Positions 8,459 through 16,999 are shown, counted from the stretch's first letter. The stretch: DNA of 64,000 bases from Gammaproteobacteria bacterium (GCA_016193395.1 JACPSH010000046.1:1-64000); one strand, 5' to 3'. Made by a program: numbers and translations. Notes: a model not told the origin generated them from the letters alone.

Positions 8459-9439
8459 TCATTGCGCGATCAGGACAATCTTGCCGATGTGTTCCCCGGC
8501 CTCCATCAGCCGGTGTGCCTCCGCGGCCTGATCCAGCTTCAAGGTCGTGTAAATGACCGGCCTCACGGTTCCGGTTTCCAGCAGCGGCCATGCGTACTGC
8601 TTCAGGCTCCGGGCGATCGCCGCCTTGAATTGCACAGAGCGGTTGCGCAGGGTCGAGCCCGAAAGCGTGATCCGCTTGCGCATCAGCGGCAGGAAATTGA
8701 CTTCCGCGTTAAAGCCGCGCAGGCCGGCGATGATGACGATGCGTCCATCCTCGGCTGCCGCATGCAGGTTGCGCTGGATATAATCGCCCGCGACCATGTC
8801 CAGGATCACGTTCACGCCTTGCCCGTCCGTGGCCGCCTCGCATTCCGCCACGAAATCCTGCGTGTGGTAGTTGAACGCCCGCTCGGCGCCGAGTTTGACG
8901 CAGGCCGAGCATTTCTCGTCCGAGCCCGCCGTGGCGAACACGCGCGCTCCAAATGCGCGTGCAAGCTGGATCGCGGTAGTGCCTATGCCGCTGGTGCCGC
9001 CATGGACAAGGAAGGTTTCGCCCGGCTTGAGCGCCGCGCGATCGAACACGTTGCTCCAGACGGTGAAGAAGGTCTCCGGGATCGCGGCAGCCTCCGCCGG
9101 CGTCAACCCCTTTGGAACTGGCAGGCAGACGGCCGCGTCCGCCACGGCGTACTCCGCATATCCGCCGCCCGTGATTATCGCGCAGACCTGATCGCCGCGC
9201 TTCGGCAGGGTCACGGCGGCACCGACCGCGGTAACTTCACCCGCCACTTCCAGGCCCGGAATGTCAGACGCGCCGGGAGGCGGCGGGTAAATACCCTGGC
9301 GCTGGAACACGTCGGGCCGGTTCACTCCGGCCGCGTGGACCTTGATCAGCACCTGGCCGGCGCCGGGGACGGGCGCATCGCGCTCTGCCGGCTCCAGGAC
9401 CTCCGGCCCGCCGAATTTCCTGATCGCGATATGCTTCAT
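8459..9439 (-). CDS. NAD(P)H-quinone oxidoreductase, zinc-free MDR family (PIG3-like)
   Basis: 326 residues from the ATG at 9439 (MKHIAIRKFGGPEVL), the normal start for the family; a longer frame to 9556 lacks family similarity. The segments GYAEYAVADA, HGGTSGIGTTAIQLA (NADPH-binding Rossmann loop) and the C-terminal GKIVLIAQ are those of the PIG3/quinone oxidoreductase branch of medium-chain dehydrogenases. The catalytic-zinc ligands of alcohol dehydrogenases are absent. It most likely reduces quinones or enones in the cytoplasm. It lies 78 bases from the ferredoxin gene on the same strand. Confidence 0.9.
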   Translation of the reverse strand: MKHIAIRKFGGPEVLEPAERDAPVPGAGQVLIKVHAAGVNRPDVFQRQGIYPPPPGASDIPGLEVAGEVTAVGAAVTLPKRGDQVCAIITGGGYAEYAVADAAVCLPVPKGLTPAEAAAIPETFFTVWSNVFDRAALKPGETFLVHGGTSGIGTTAIQLARAFGARVFATAGSDEKCSACVKLGAERAFNYHTQDFVAECEAATDGQGVNVILDMVAGDYIQRNLHAAAEDGRIVIIAGLRGFNAEVNFLPLMRKRITLSGSTLRNRSVQFKAAIARSLKQYAWPLLETGTVRPVIYTTLKLDQAAEAHRLMEAGEHIGKIVLIAQ

Positions 9440-9593
9440 GGTCCGGCCAGTATGCCAAGGAATGATCCCGGCCAAAGCGCCGGATCGGTGATGCGTCACG
9501 GGAGTCCCGGCCTTTTCCGATGCCCTGTCCGGCGGTCTGGCGGCATAATAAATCAATTCGCCGGCTGTAAGTTTCGGGGGATTCGGGCGACCA

Positions 9594-10232
9594 ATGGTGA
9601 ACAGACCGCGGGTGGAGCAGACGATGGGAGTCGGGGTGGGCGCGTTGACGCCGCTGTCACCGGGACAGGCGGCCGCAGCCGCTGATCCAGCCGCCTGGCT
9701 GGATGTGCACGGCGATGCCCTGTACGCCTATGCTCTGACGCGCGTTCGCGTCCCGGCCGTGGCCGAGGACATGGTGCAGGAGACGCTGCTGGCCGCGCTG
9801 GGATCGGCCGACCGTTTCCGGGGCGAATCCACCGAGCGAACCTGGCTGATCGGGATCCTGAAGCACAAGGTGCTGGATCATCTGCGCCGCTCGATCCGGG
9901 AGCAGCCGCTGGACGAACAGGTCGAGGAAGATACGGGCCACGTGGCCGGCTATTTCGACCACACTGGGCACTGGGCGGATCAGCCCGGCGCCTGGGGCGA
10001 TCCGGAAGGCGCCCTGCAGCAGGAGCAGTTCTGGAATGTTTTGTCGGACTGCATGGAACGGCTGCCGGAACGGTTGCGCACGCTTTATGCCTTGCGCGAG
10101 CTCGACGGCCTGGAGACGGAGGAATTGATGCGGGTGCTGAACATTTCCAGCCGCAACAATCTGTGGGTCATGCTGTCGCGCACGCGCCTGCAACTGCGGC
10201 AGTGCCTGGAAGCGAACTGGTTCAGTCCCTGA
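9594..10232 (+). CDS. ECF-type RNA polymerase sigma factor
   Basis: 212 residues (or 202 from ATG at 9624). Region 2 is seen as WLDVHGDALYAYALTRVRV...AEDMVQETLLAAL and WLIGILKHKVLDHLRR, and region 4 as LPERLRTLYALRELDGLETEEL...SSRNNLWVMLSRTR. There is no region 3, as expected for extracytoplasmic-function sigma factors. The stop overlaps the start of a small zinc-finger protein (TGATG), the usual sigma/anti-sigma arrangement. The stimulus and regulon are unknown; the small exported protein at 10627 is a candidate target. Confidence 0.92.
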   Translation: MVNRPRVEQTMGVGVGALTPLSPGQAAAAADPAAWLDVHGDALYAYALTRVRVPAVAEDMVQETLLAALGSADRFRGESTERTWLIGILKHKVLDHLRRSIREQPLDEQVEEDTGHVAGYFDHTGHWADQPGAWGDPEGALQQEQFWNVLSDCMERLPERLRTLYALRELDGLETEELMRVLNISSRNNLWVMLSRTRLQLRQCLEANWFSP

Positions 10233-10492
10233 TGAATCTCGCCATCAAATGCAGCGAACTCGCGCGGCTCGCCTCCGAGGGCCGGGATCGCGGCCTGAAC
10301 TGGCGTGAACGCCTGTCCGTCGCCGTCCACTTGCTGTTCTGTCAGCCGTGCCTGCGGTTGAGGCGCCAGCTCGACTTTCTCGGGAAGGCGGCGAAATCCG
10401 CCGGCGCGGGCGAGGCTCCGATTGCGGGCGCCAGGCTGGACGACGGTGCCCGGGAGCGGATCCGGCGCAGTCTGCAACGCCGAGGATCCTGA
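10232..10492 (+). CDS. Small zinc-finger anti-sigma factor (zf-HC2 type)
   Basis: 86 residues. The N terminus IKCSELARLASEGRDR and the H-x3-C-x2-C cluster in VHLLFCQPCLRLRRQ are the signature of zinc-binding anti-sigma domains. Translation starts at the ATG that shares its A with the stop of the sigma gene, so the two are coupled. No transmembrane helix follows, so this is a soluble cytoplasmic regulator that probably senses oxidants or metals through the zinc thiolates. Pairing with the ECF factor is inferred from position. Confidence 0.82.
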   Translation: MNLAIKCSELARLASEGRDRGLNWRERLSVAVHLLFCQPCLRLRRQLDFLGKAAKSAGAGEAPIAGARLDDGARERIRRSLQRRGS

Positions 10493-10626
10493 CGGTCGTT
10501 CCCGTCCGCCCGCGCGGACCGTCTTCTTCCGCAGATCGATTTCCACGGGACGTGTAAGGTCCGGCCGCGTCGAACGACTCATTCACGAATCCACTTTCCG
10601 TTCAACCTGAATTGAGGAGATTTGAC

Positions 10627-10896
10627 ATGAAAAATCTTGTTGCGACTTTGATCCTTGCCGCGGCCGCGGGCCAGGTGCATGCGGACGGCTTCTACCAGGC
10701 GGTCACCGATCAGACGGCGCGCGCCGTGAACGAGGCGGTGAGTGGCGAGCGCACCGAGTTCGCGTACAGCCCCCTGTACCTGCAGGTGGTCGGCAACGGC
10801 AAGCGCGCGCTGGAACTGGATGCAGGCCCGGCTGTCGCCGTCGCGGAGTTCAGCTACACCCCGCTGTACCTGGTGGTCACCGGCCGGAACAGCTGA
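10627..10896 (+). CDS. Small exported protein with a duplicated FxYxPLYLxV motif
   Basis: 89 residues from ATG 10627, preceded by GAGGAG nine bases upstream. Residues 1-18 form a clear Sec signal peptide (NLVATLILAAAAGQVHA). The mature ~70 residues contain two copies of one motif, FAYSPLYLQVVGNGK and FSYTPLYLVVTGRN, about 33 residues apart. No cysteines and no known domain are seen. It follows a sigma/anti-sigma pair and ends just before a strong hairpin. The function is unknown; a small periplasmic or surface repeat protein is the most that can be said. Confidence 0.75.
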   Translation: MKNLVATLILAAAAGQVHADGFYQAVTDQTARAVNEAVSGERTEFAYSPLYLQVVGNGKRALELDAGPAVAVAEFSYTPLYLVVTGRNS

Positions 10897-10919
10897 CCAG
10901 CCCGCTGGCCCGCGGACGT

Positions 10920-10954
10920 GGGGACGGATTTGAAATCCGTCCCCATTTCTTTTT
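10920..10954. terminator. Bidirectional rho-independent terminator
   Basis: Twelve-base arms GGGGACGGATTT and AAATCCGTCCCC flank a single G, followed by a T-rich run ATTTCTTTTTTC. It sits between convergent genes (small exported protein and ABC permease) whose stops are 58 bases apart. Confidence 0.8.
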
Positions 10955-11761
10955 TCACGCGATCAACCGCCGGCGCGTGAGGACGGCCGCCAGGTAAAAG
11001 CCAAGCAAAGCATAGGCGCTCAGCACCGCGACGTGCAGCGCTACATGATCCAGCGGTAGTCCTGCGGCCAGCGGCCGGATCAGGGCGACCGCATGGGTCA
11101 GCGGCAGGATGCCGACCACGTCCTGTACGCCGCCGGGCAGGGACGACGTCGGGTAGAACACGCCGCAGAAGATGAACATGGGCGTGATCGCGAGCGTCAC
11201 GTAATAGGCAAAGATGTCCCAGGAGCGCGCGAGGGAGGCCACCAGCAGCGCCGGACCGGCAAAACACAGCCCCACCAGCATGAAGGCGGGTAGGCACCAC
11301 AGCGCCTGCCAGGAATCGATCGCTCCGAGCAGCACCGCCACCAGCAGGATCGCCGCGCTGCTGATCAAACCCTTGGTCGCACACCACATCATTTCGCCGG
11401 CGACGATGTCGTCTACTTCCAGCGGCGTGGCCAGCATGCCGTCGTAGGTCTGCTGCGGCACCATGCGCGTGTACACGGAATAGGACCCCTCCATGCTGGC
11501 GGTCGTCATGGATGACGAGGCGAGCAAGCCCGTGGCGAGAAACGTGCGGTAAGGCAGGCCGCCCATTTCGCCGATGAACATACCGAGCCCGTAGCCGAGC
11601 CCGACCAGGTAGATGAGCGGCTCGCCGAAATTGAACAGCAGGCTGGCCCCCATCATCTTGCGCCAGACGAGCAGGTTGCGCCGCCACACGGCCAGGGCGC
11701 CGCCTCCCGGCGCGGGCAGGCGCCAGCTCAGATCGTGGAATGCGCCCTTCCGTCCGATCAT
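10955..11761 (-). CDS. ABC-2 type transporter permease, NodJ-like
   Basis: 268 residues from the ATG at 11761, whose ATGA overlaps the stop of the ATPase gene. About six membrane segments are visible. Segments such as LLFNFGEPLIYLVGLGYGLG, TRMVPQQTYDGMLATPLEVDDI and GVFYPTSSLPG are characteristic of the NodJ/DrrB branch of ABC-2 permeases, which export polysaccharide, drugs or lipo-oligosaccharides. It forms the membrane part of an exporter with the ATPase at 11758-12678. The cargo cannot be predicted from the sequence. Confidence 0.9.
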   Translation of the reverse strand: MIGRKGAFHDLSWRLPAPGGGALAVWRRNLLVWRKMMGASLLFNFGEPLIYLVGLGYGLGMFIGEMGGLPYRTFLATGLLASSSMTTASMEGSYSVYTRMVPQQTYDGMLATPLEVDDIVAGEMMWCATKGLISSAAILLVAVLLGAIDSWQALWCLPAFMLVGLCFAGPALLVASLARSWDIFAYYVTLAITPMFIFCGVFYPTSSLPGGVQDVVGILPLTHAVALIRPLAAGLPLDHVALHVAVLSAYALLGFYLAAVLTRRRLIA

Positions 11762-12678
11762 TCGCGCAGGTCCCGGCCGGTGAGTTTGAGAAAGACGTCC
11801 TCCAGGTTCGCGGGACGGTGCAGGTAGCTGATCTCCGGCGACTGTTTCAGGCACAAGGCCAGCGCCTGTGCATCGGCGGTGTACACGTAGGTGGTCTCGC
11901 CGAAGATCTCAAGCCGGCCGGCGTTCGCGGCCGTGAGTCCCGCGTGCAACGGCGGCGGACAGCCTTGTATTTCGATCACGTCCGGTTCGACGAACTGCCG
12001 GATGACGGCGCGCGGCGAGCCCTGCGCGATGATCCGGCCGTGGTCCATGATGGCCAGCTCGTCGCAGAGCCTTTCCGCCTCTTCCATGTAGTGCGTGGTG
12101 AGGAGGAGGGTCTTGCCCGAGCGTTTGAGTTCGCGGAGCCGCGTCCAGAGCAGGTGGCGCACCTGCGGATCGAGCCCGGTCGTCGGCTCGTCGAGGATCA
12201 ACAGCTCCGGATCGTTGATCAATGCGCGCGCGACGCTGAGCCGCCGCTTCATGCCGCCGGATAGTTCGCCGATGTGCGTCGCGGCGCGATCCGAAAGCCC
12301 GACGAAGTCCAGCAACTCGTCGATGCGTTCTCGCGCCAGGGGCCGCGCGATCCCGAAGTAGCTCGCATAGACCAGCAGGTTTTCGTACACGGTAAAATCC
12401 GGATCCAGGTTGTCGGCCTGCGGCACCACTCCCATGCGCCGGCGGATTTTCCTTCCCTGTTGCGGCATGGCCATGCCGAGCACGCGGAGTTCGCCGCCGC
12501 TCTTGTGGCACTGCCCCAGGAACATCTTCAGGGTCGTGGTCTTGCCTGCGCCGTTCGGGCCGAGCAGGCCGAAGCAGACGCCGCGCCGCACATCCAGATC
12601 GATGCCGCGCACGGCCGCCAGGCCGTTGAAGTTCTTGCAGAGGCCGCGGGCCAGGATGACGGGATCGGGGGAGTGCAT
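11758..12678 (-). CDS. ABC transporter ATP-binding protein, NodI-like
   Basis: 306 residues. Walker A is GPNGAGKTTT, the signature motif is LSGGMKRRLS, Walker B is LLILDEPTTGLD and the switch His is in LLTTHYMEEAERL. The C-terminal ~80 residues form the extra domain typical of DrrA/NodI subunits. It is the first gene of a two-gene operon with the permease. A repeat-rich hairpin lies immediately upstream of its start (12683-12764). Confidence 0.93.
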   Translation of the reverse strand: MHSPDPVILARGLCKNFNGLAAVRGIDLDVRRGVCFGLLGPNGAGKTTTLKMFLGQCHKSGGELRVLGMAMPQQGRKIRRRMGVVPQADNLDPDFTVYENLLVYASYFGIARPLARERIDELLDFVGLSDRAATHIGELSGGMKRRLSVARALINDPELLILDEPTTGLDPQVRHLLWTRLRELKRSGKTLLLTTHYMEEAERLCDELAIMDHGRIIAQGSPRAVIRQFVEPDVIEIQGCPPPLHAGLTAANAGRLEIFGETTYVYTADAQALALCLKQSPEISYLHRPANLEDVFLKLTGRDLRE

Positions 12679-12682
12679 GCGG

Positions 12683-12764
12683 AGCAGGTAGCAGGTAGAA
12701 GTTGGAATGTAGGGAGGATGAGACGCGTCTATACTGAACCCCTATATTCTACCTGCTGCCTGCT
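12683..12764. repeat. Imperfect inverted repeat of the GCAGGTAGAA family
   Basis: The 18-base arm AGCAGGTAGCAGGTAGAA at 12683-12700 matches in reverse complement 12747-12764 with one mismatch; inner parts (TAGGG / CCCTA) also pair. The right arm belongs to the same repeat family as 2652-2694. It fills most of the 145-base gap between two divergent genes. Confidence 0.65.
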
Positions 12765-12823
12765 GCATTCTCTCCCTCCGGAGTTTCACTCGGGCCGCGA
12801 GATGCGCAGGACAGGGAATCCGC

Positions 12824-13840
12824 TTGACGACCCGATACGCACTGTTGACCATCGTGCTGGGCGTGCTGCTCATGCTCGGAAGTTGCGTCCCATGGGGGAT
12901 GGGGATGTGGCGCGGGCTGTTTGCCGAACCGGGCACCACGATCAGTATCAAGCCGGACAGCACGCAGCAGAACGAAGTTCTCTCCGTCGCGCCGCGGCGG
13001 CCCGCGCGGATCGCCCTGCGCGGAAGGGTGACGACCCCATCCGTGCAGGAGGATAAACCTGAAGGCGGATCCGGCGCCGTCGAATACGAGGCCCGCTACC
13101 GCTTTCCGTTCAAGGTGCAGATCACCGATGCAAACGGCGGGCCGGTGTGGTCGCAAGAATCCACGCTTGCCTGGGATGAGGGCAGCCGCTCGGTCTCGGA
13201 CGAGTCCGTGTCATCCACCGGCGGGGTTCTGACGGTGCGCTGGATGCAGGATCGGTTCACGGCGCCGGCGTCCGGCAGAATCGTGGTGCAGGCCGCGCTG
13301 GAAGGCGACGCGACCTACGGGGCGCAGCTCGGGGACCTGCAACTGGAAGTTTTCGACGACTTGGCCGAGACGCGATGGTACATGCTGGCCGGCGCAGCCG
13401 CGTGGATCGTCGGGCTGTTGCTCGTCGCCTTCGGCGTGGTGTTCGCGATCGCCGGCGCGGCGAACGCTCCCGCAGGCAGCGGCGCAGGACCGGGCGCGGT
13501 CCCCGAATCGGCGCGCCAGCGGGCCATGTGGTGCCATCTCTCCGGGCTGGCCGGCTACGCCATCCCCTTTGGCAGCATCGTCGCGCCGATCGCCCTCTGG
13601 ATCGCGTGGCGCGGCGAGGATGCCTATATCCTCGAACAGGGACGGGAAGCGGTCAATTTCCAGCTTTCGGTTTTCATCTACGCACTGGTCAGCGTCGTGC
13701 TGATGCTGGTGCTGGTCGGGTTCATATTGATTTTCGTCCTGGCAGCGTTCCAATTCGTCATGACCATCATCGGGGCCGTGCGTGCGTCCGCCGGGGAACC
13801 GTTCCGCTATCCGGTGACCCTACGCTTCGTCCGCCCGTAA
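12824..13840 (+). CDS. DUF4870-containing membrane protein
   Basis: 338 residues. The N terminus has one membrane segment (residues ~7-25) followed by a ~170-residue extracytoplasmic region of beta character and a second membrane segment near 190-210. The last ~110 residues match DUF4870 (MWCHLSGLAGYAIPFGSIVAPIALW ... EAVNFQLS ... YPVTLRFVR) with two to three more helices. DUF4870 proteins are small membrane proteins of unknown role; the large N-terminal domain fused here is unusual. The start is uncertain: TTG at 12824 or ATG at 12872. Confidence 0.75.
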   Translation: MTTRYALLTIVLGVLLMLGSCVPWGMGMWRGLFAEPGTTISIKPDSTQQNEVLSVAPRRPARIALRGRVTTPSVQEDKPEGGSGAVEYEARYRFPFKVQITDANGGPVWSQESTLAWDEGSRSVSDESVSSTGGVLTVRWMQDRFTAPASGRIVVQAALEGDATYGAQLGDLQLEVFDDLAETRWYMLAGAAAWIVGLLLVAFGVVFAIAGAANAPAGSGAGPGAVPESARQRAMWCHLSGLAGYAIPFGSIVAPIALWIAWRGEDAYILEQGREAVNFQLSVFIYALVSVVLMLVLVGFILIFVLAAFQFVMTIIGAVRASAGEPFRYPVTLRFVRP

Positions 13841-13877
13841 TCCGCCGCGACCCCCGCGACCGGCATGGTGGCCTGAG

Positions 13878-15164
13878 ATGAAGGAGAGGGATCGGCAGCT
13901 CGTCGAGCGCGACCGCGCCTGCGTCTGGCATCCCTATTCCAGCATGGTGGATGCGCCGCCCGTGTTTCCCGTGGTCTCCGCCTCGGGCGTCCGCATCCGG
14001 CTCGCGGATGGAAGGGAGCTGATCGACGGCATGGCTTCATGGTGGTCCGCCATCCACGGCTACAACCATCCGGAGCTGAATCGCGCGATCGCGGCGCAAC
14101 TGCAATCGATGGCGCACGTCATGTTCGGCGGCCTCACCCACGAACCGGCCGTGCGGCTCGCGGAAACACTCGTGGATATCACGCCGTCGGGGCTCGAGAC
14201 GGTATTTTTCTCGGATTCCGGCTCAGTTTCAGTCGAAGTCGCGATCAAGATGGCGATCCAGTACCAGGCCGCGCGCGGAAAGCCGGAAAAGCAAAAGCTG
14301 GTCGCGCTGCGCGGCGGCTATCACGGCGACACGCTGGGCGCGATGGCGGTATGCGATCCGGTTACCGGCATGCACGCCCTGTTCAATCAGGCGCTGACGA
14401 AGCACTGGTTCGCCGATCGGCCGAAGGTGCGCTTCGGCGATGCTTGGAACCGCCGCGATGTGGACTCACTGACCCGTATCCTCGAAGAACGCCACGCGGA
14501 GATCGCCGCGCTCATCCTCGAGCCCATCGTGCAGGGGGCGGGCGGCATGTGGTTCTATCACCCGGAATTCCTGCGCACCGCGCGAGCACTCTGCGACGCG
14601 CATGACGTGCTGCTGATCGCGGACGAGATCGCGACCGGCTTCGGCCGCAGCGGCAGGCTGTTCGCCTGCGAGCACGCCGGGATCGCGTCGGACATCCTGT
14701 GCCTCGGCAAGGCGCTGACCGGCGGCTATATGACCCTCGCGGCGACGCTGGTCACGCGCAAGGTCGCGGAAGCCATATCGGATGGCGGCCGGGGCACGTT
14801 CATGCATGGCGCGACCTTCATGGCGAGCCCGTTGGCCTGCGCGACGGCATCCGCCAGCATCGACCTGCTGCTGTCGTCGGACTGGAGGGCCAATGTCGCG
14901 CGCATTGAAAAGCAATTGCGTACCGAACTCGAACCCTGCCGGGGGATGCCGCGGGTCGCGAACGTGCGCGTGCTTGGTGCGATCGGCGTCGTCGAGATGG
15001 AACAGCCGGTGGACATGCGCGTGGTGCCGCATGAATTCGTCCGGCGCGGCGTCTGGGTCAGACCCTTCGGCAAGCTCGTTTACGTCATGCCGCCCTATGT
15101 GATCGGCGCGGAGGATCTGTCTCGCGTGACCTCGGTCATCTGCGAAGTGGTCAGCGCGCCATGA
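13878..15164 (+). CDS. bioA: Adenosylmethionine-8-amino-7-oxononanoate aminotransferase
   Basis: 428 residues, the usual length. Recognised by HPYSSMVDAPPVFPV, GMASWWSAIHGYNHPELN, the glycine-rich RGGYHGDTLGAM, the DEIATGFGRSG stretch and the PLP lysine in CLGKALTGGYMTLAAT. The enzyme uses S-adenosylmethionine as amino donor to make 7,8-diaminononanoate in biotin synthesis. Other bio genes are not in the window, so bioA is separated from the rest of the pathway. It is preceded closely by the DUF4870 gene, with 37 bases between. Confidence 0.95.
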   Translation: MKERDRQLVERDRACVWHPYSSMVDAPPVFPVVSASGVRIRLADGRELIDGMASWWSAIHGYNHPELNRAIAAQLQSMAHVMFGGLTHEPAVRLAETLVDITPSGLETVFFSDSGSVSVEVAIKMAIQYQAARGKPEKQKLVALRGGYHGDTLGAMAVCDPVTGMHALFNQALTKHWFADRPKVRFGDAWNRRDVDSLTRILEERHAEIAALILEPIVQGAGGMWFYHPEFLRTARALCDAHDVLLIADEIATGFGRSGRLFACEHAGIASDILCLGKALTGGYMTLAATLVTRKVAEAISDGGRGTFMHGATFMASPLACATASASIDLLLSSDWRANVARIEKQLRTELEPCRGMPRVANVRVLGAIGVVEMEQPVDMRVVPHEFVRRGVWVRPFGKLVYVMPPYVIGAEDLSRVTSVICEVVSAP

Positions 15165-15177
15165 CCCGCGAGAATCC

Positions 15178-15217
15178 GTCATTCCGGAAGCGCCGAAGGC
15201 GCTATCCGGAATCCACG
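15178..15217. repeat. Palindromic GTCATTCCGG...CCGGAATCCA repeat
   Basis: ATTCCGG and CCGGAAT flank an inner AGCGCC-GAA-GGCGCT hairpin, giving a nearly perfect stem. This class of GTCATTCC...GGAATCCA elements is dispersed in many proteobacterial genomes. A second, longer copy is at 27511-27581. Here it follows bioA and could stop transcription. Confidence 0.65.
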
Positions 15218-15243
15218 CTTGACTCGATCCATTCCTTCCGGCC

Positions 15244-16461
15244 ATGACCCGAACCTGCCTCATCGTCGGAGCGAGCCACGCGGGCTCGCAACTGGCGATC
15301 AGTCTGCGCCAGGAAGGCTGGGACGGCCGCATCGTCCTCATCGGCGAAGAGCCGCATTTGCCCTATCACCGGCCGCCGCTGTCCAAGGAATACCTCGCGG
15401 GCCGGAAGTCCGTGGAAGAAATCTCGATCCGTCCCGCCGCCGTATACGGGAAGGCGCAAATCGAATTGCTGCCCGGCCGGCAGGTGAATCGAATTGACCG
15501 CGCCGCCAGGCGAATCATCCTGGAGGGCAATGAAGCGCTCGGCTACGACAAGCTGGCGCTCGCCATTGGTTCACGCGCGCGGCGCGTGGATCTGCCCGGG
15601 GCCGATCTGGCCGGCGTGCATTACCTGCGCACGATCGCGGACGTCGATCGCATCCGCGCGGACATCTCCCACGACGGCCGTGCCGTGATCGTCGGCGGCG
15701 GATACATCGGGCTCGAAACCGCCGCGGTGCTGCGCAAGCTGGGCATGGACGTGACCGTTGTCGAAATGATGGAGCGCGTCATGCAGCGCGTGACGGCGCC
15801 GGAAGTCTCCGCCTTCTTCACCCGCATCCACGCGGAGGAGGGTGTGACGGTTCTGTGCGGCGCGGGCGTCGCGGGATTCGACGGCGCGGGAAAGGTCGAA
15901 TCCGTGCGGCTGAGCGACGGACGCATCCTGCCGGCGGAACTGGTCATCATCGGCGTAGGCATCGTCCCCAATATCGAACTCGCGCGCGCTGCGGGATTGA
16001 CAGTGGACAACGGTATCGTCGTCGACGAATACGCATGTACATCTGATCCCGATATCGTCGCGGCGGGGGACTGCAGCTGGTACTACAACGCGCTCTATCA
16101 GCGCTGGATCCGACTCGAATCCGTTCAGAACGCCACCGAGCAGGCGCGCATCGCCGCAGCGACCCTCTGCGGGAAAGCGCAGGACTACAACGCGCTGCCG
16201 TGGTTCTGGTCCGATCAATACGATCTGAAGCTCCAGATCGCCGGCTTGTCCCAGGGCTACGATGAAATCGTGACGCGCGGGGATGCGAAGGAGGGTCGCA
16301 GCTTCGCCGCCTTCTACCTTAAACAGGGGACAGTGATCGCAGTGGATGCCGTCAACAAGGCCGCGGAATTCATGCAGGGCAAGAAGCTGATTACCGAGAA
16401 GAGACGCATGGACACGGCAAGGCTCGCCGACACTTCGATCGCCATGCGCGATATCGCATAG
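15244..16461 (+). CDS. FAD-dependent ferredoxin/rubredoxin-type reductase
   Basis: 405 residues. The FAD motif (IVGASHAGSQLAISLRQ), LPYHRPPLSKEYL, the NAD motif VIVGGGYIGLETAAVLRKLG and the VAAGDCS motif followed by the ESVQNATEQARIAA stretch define the oxygenase-coupled ferredoxin reductase family (putidaredoxin and rhodocoxin reductases). It passes electrons from NAD(P)H to a 2Fe-2S ferredoxin, and the ferredoxin at 8060 is the nearest candidate partner. No P450 or ring hydroxylase gene is in the window, so the terminal acceptor is unknown. ATG 15244 was chosen because the FAD motif begins at residue 5. Confidence 0.92.
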   Translation: MTRTCLIVGASHAGSQLAISLRQEGWDGRIVLIGEEPHLPYHRPPLSKEYLAGRKSVEEISIRPAAVYGKAQIELLPGRQVNRIDRAARRIILEGNEALGYDKLALAIGSRARRVDLPGADLAGVHYLRTIADVDRIRADISHDGRAVIVGGGYIGLETAAVLRKLGMDVTVVEMMERVMQRVTAPEVSAFFTRIHAEEGVTVLCGAGVAGFDGAGKVESVRLSDGRILPAELVIIGVGIVPNIELARAAGLTVDNGIVVDEYACTSDPDIVAAGDCSWYYNALYQRWIRLESVQNATEQARIAAATLCGKAQDYNALPWFWSDQYDLKLQIAGLSQGYDEIVTRGDAKEGRSFAAFYLKQGTVIAVDAVNKAAEFMQGKKLITEKRRMDTARLADTSIAMRDIA

Positions 16462-16685
16462 GCGGGTGGAAACGTTGCTGTGCTGTCCGCGCCGGGGCTA
16501 ATATTGAGGGCATATCGGCATGTGGCCGGCCTTGCGATGCGAATCGACTGGAGATATACCGCTCATGCAATGGGGATATAGCGTGGATTCAAGTGGATGT
16601 TAAGCCCCGCGTGCGTTATACCGCCGCCGTCCGTGTTACAACGCCGCTCCCATCCACCTATTTATAATAGTTGTGCCCCACACAG

Positions 16686-16720
16686 TTGACACGTCTATTT
16701 ATCGTATATACGATAAATAG
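16686..16720 (+). promoter_or_regulatory. brnTA promoter overlapped by a perfect 26-bp palindromic operator
   Basis: TTGACA at 16686-16691, a 17-base spacer and TACGAT at 16709-16714 form a good sigma-70 promoter. The bases 16695-16720 are a perfect palindrome with half-site CTATTTATCGTAT that covers spacer and minus-10 and ends one base before the GTG start of brnT. This is the expected place for autorepression by the ribbon-helix-helix antitoxin BrnA or its complex with BrnT. The leader would be very short or absent. Confidence 0.8.
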
Positions 16721-16999
16721 GTGGCCATCACTTATGACCCGGACAAGAACGAGAAGAACATTGCCCTGCGGGGCATCTCGTTCGATCGGGCGGCCGACTT
16801 CGACTGGTCGAGCGCGTTAGTCGTTGAAGATACCCGCAAAGACTACGGCGAACCTCGGTTTCAGGCTCTCGGATCCATTGAAGGGAGGCTGCATGTGTTG
16901 GTGTTCTCTCCACGGGCAGGCGATACACACGTCATCAGCCTGCGGAAAGCGAACAAACGTGAGGTGAAGAGATATGAAGCGAAACAAGCGCAATCCTGA
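16721..16999 (+). CDS. brnT: BrnT family ribonuclease toxin
   Basis: 92 residues. The family pattern is plain: ITYDPDKNEKNIALRGISFDRA at the start, DTRKDYGEPRF in the middle, and HVLVFSPR...HVISLRKANKREVKRYE at the end. BrnT toxins are RelE-fold RNases that stop translation and are neutralised by BrnA. The start is GTG at 16721 directly after the operator palindrome. The 3' end overlaps brnA by 26 bases, toxin first, as in known brnTA operons. It lies in an integron cassette. Confidence 0.93.
   Translation: MAITYDPDKNEKNIALRGISFDRAADFDWSSALVVEDTRKDYGEPRFQALGSIEGRLHVLVFSPRAGDTHVISLRKANKREVKRYEAKQAQS

Noticed and set aside
16462-16669. attI site or integrase promoter upstream of the first cassette
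   Set aside because: A GTTAAGC at about 16595 fits GTTRRRY, but no paired boxes and no intI gene or fragment on either strand were seen.
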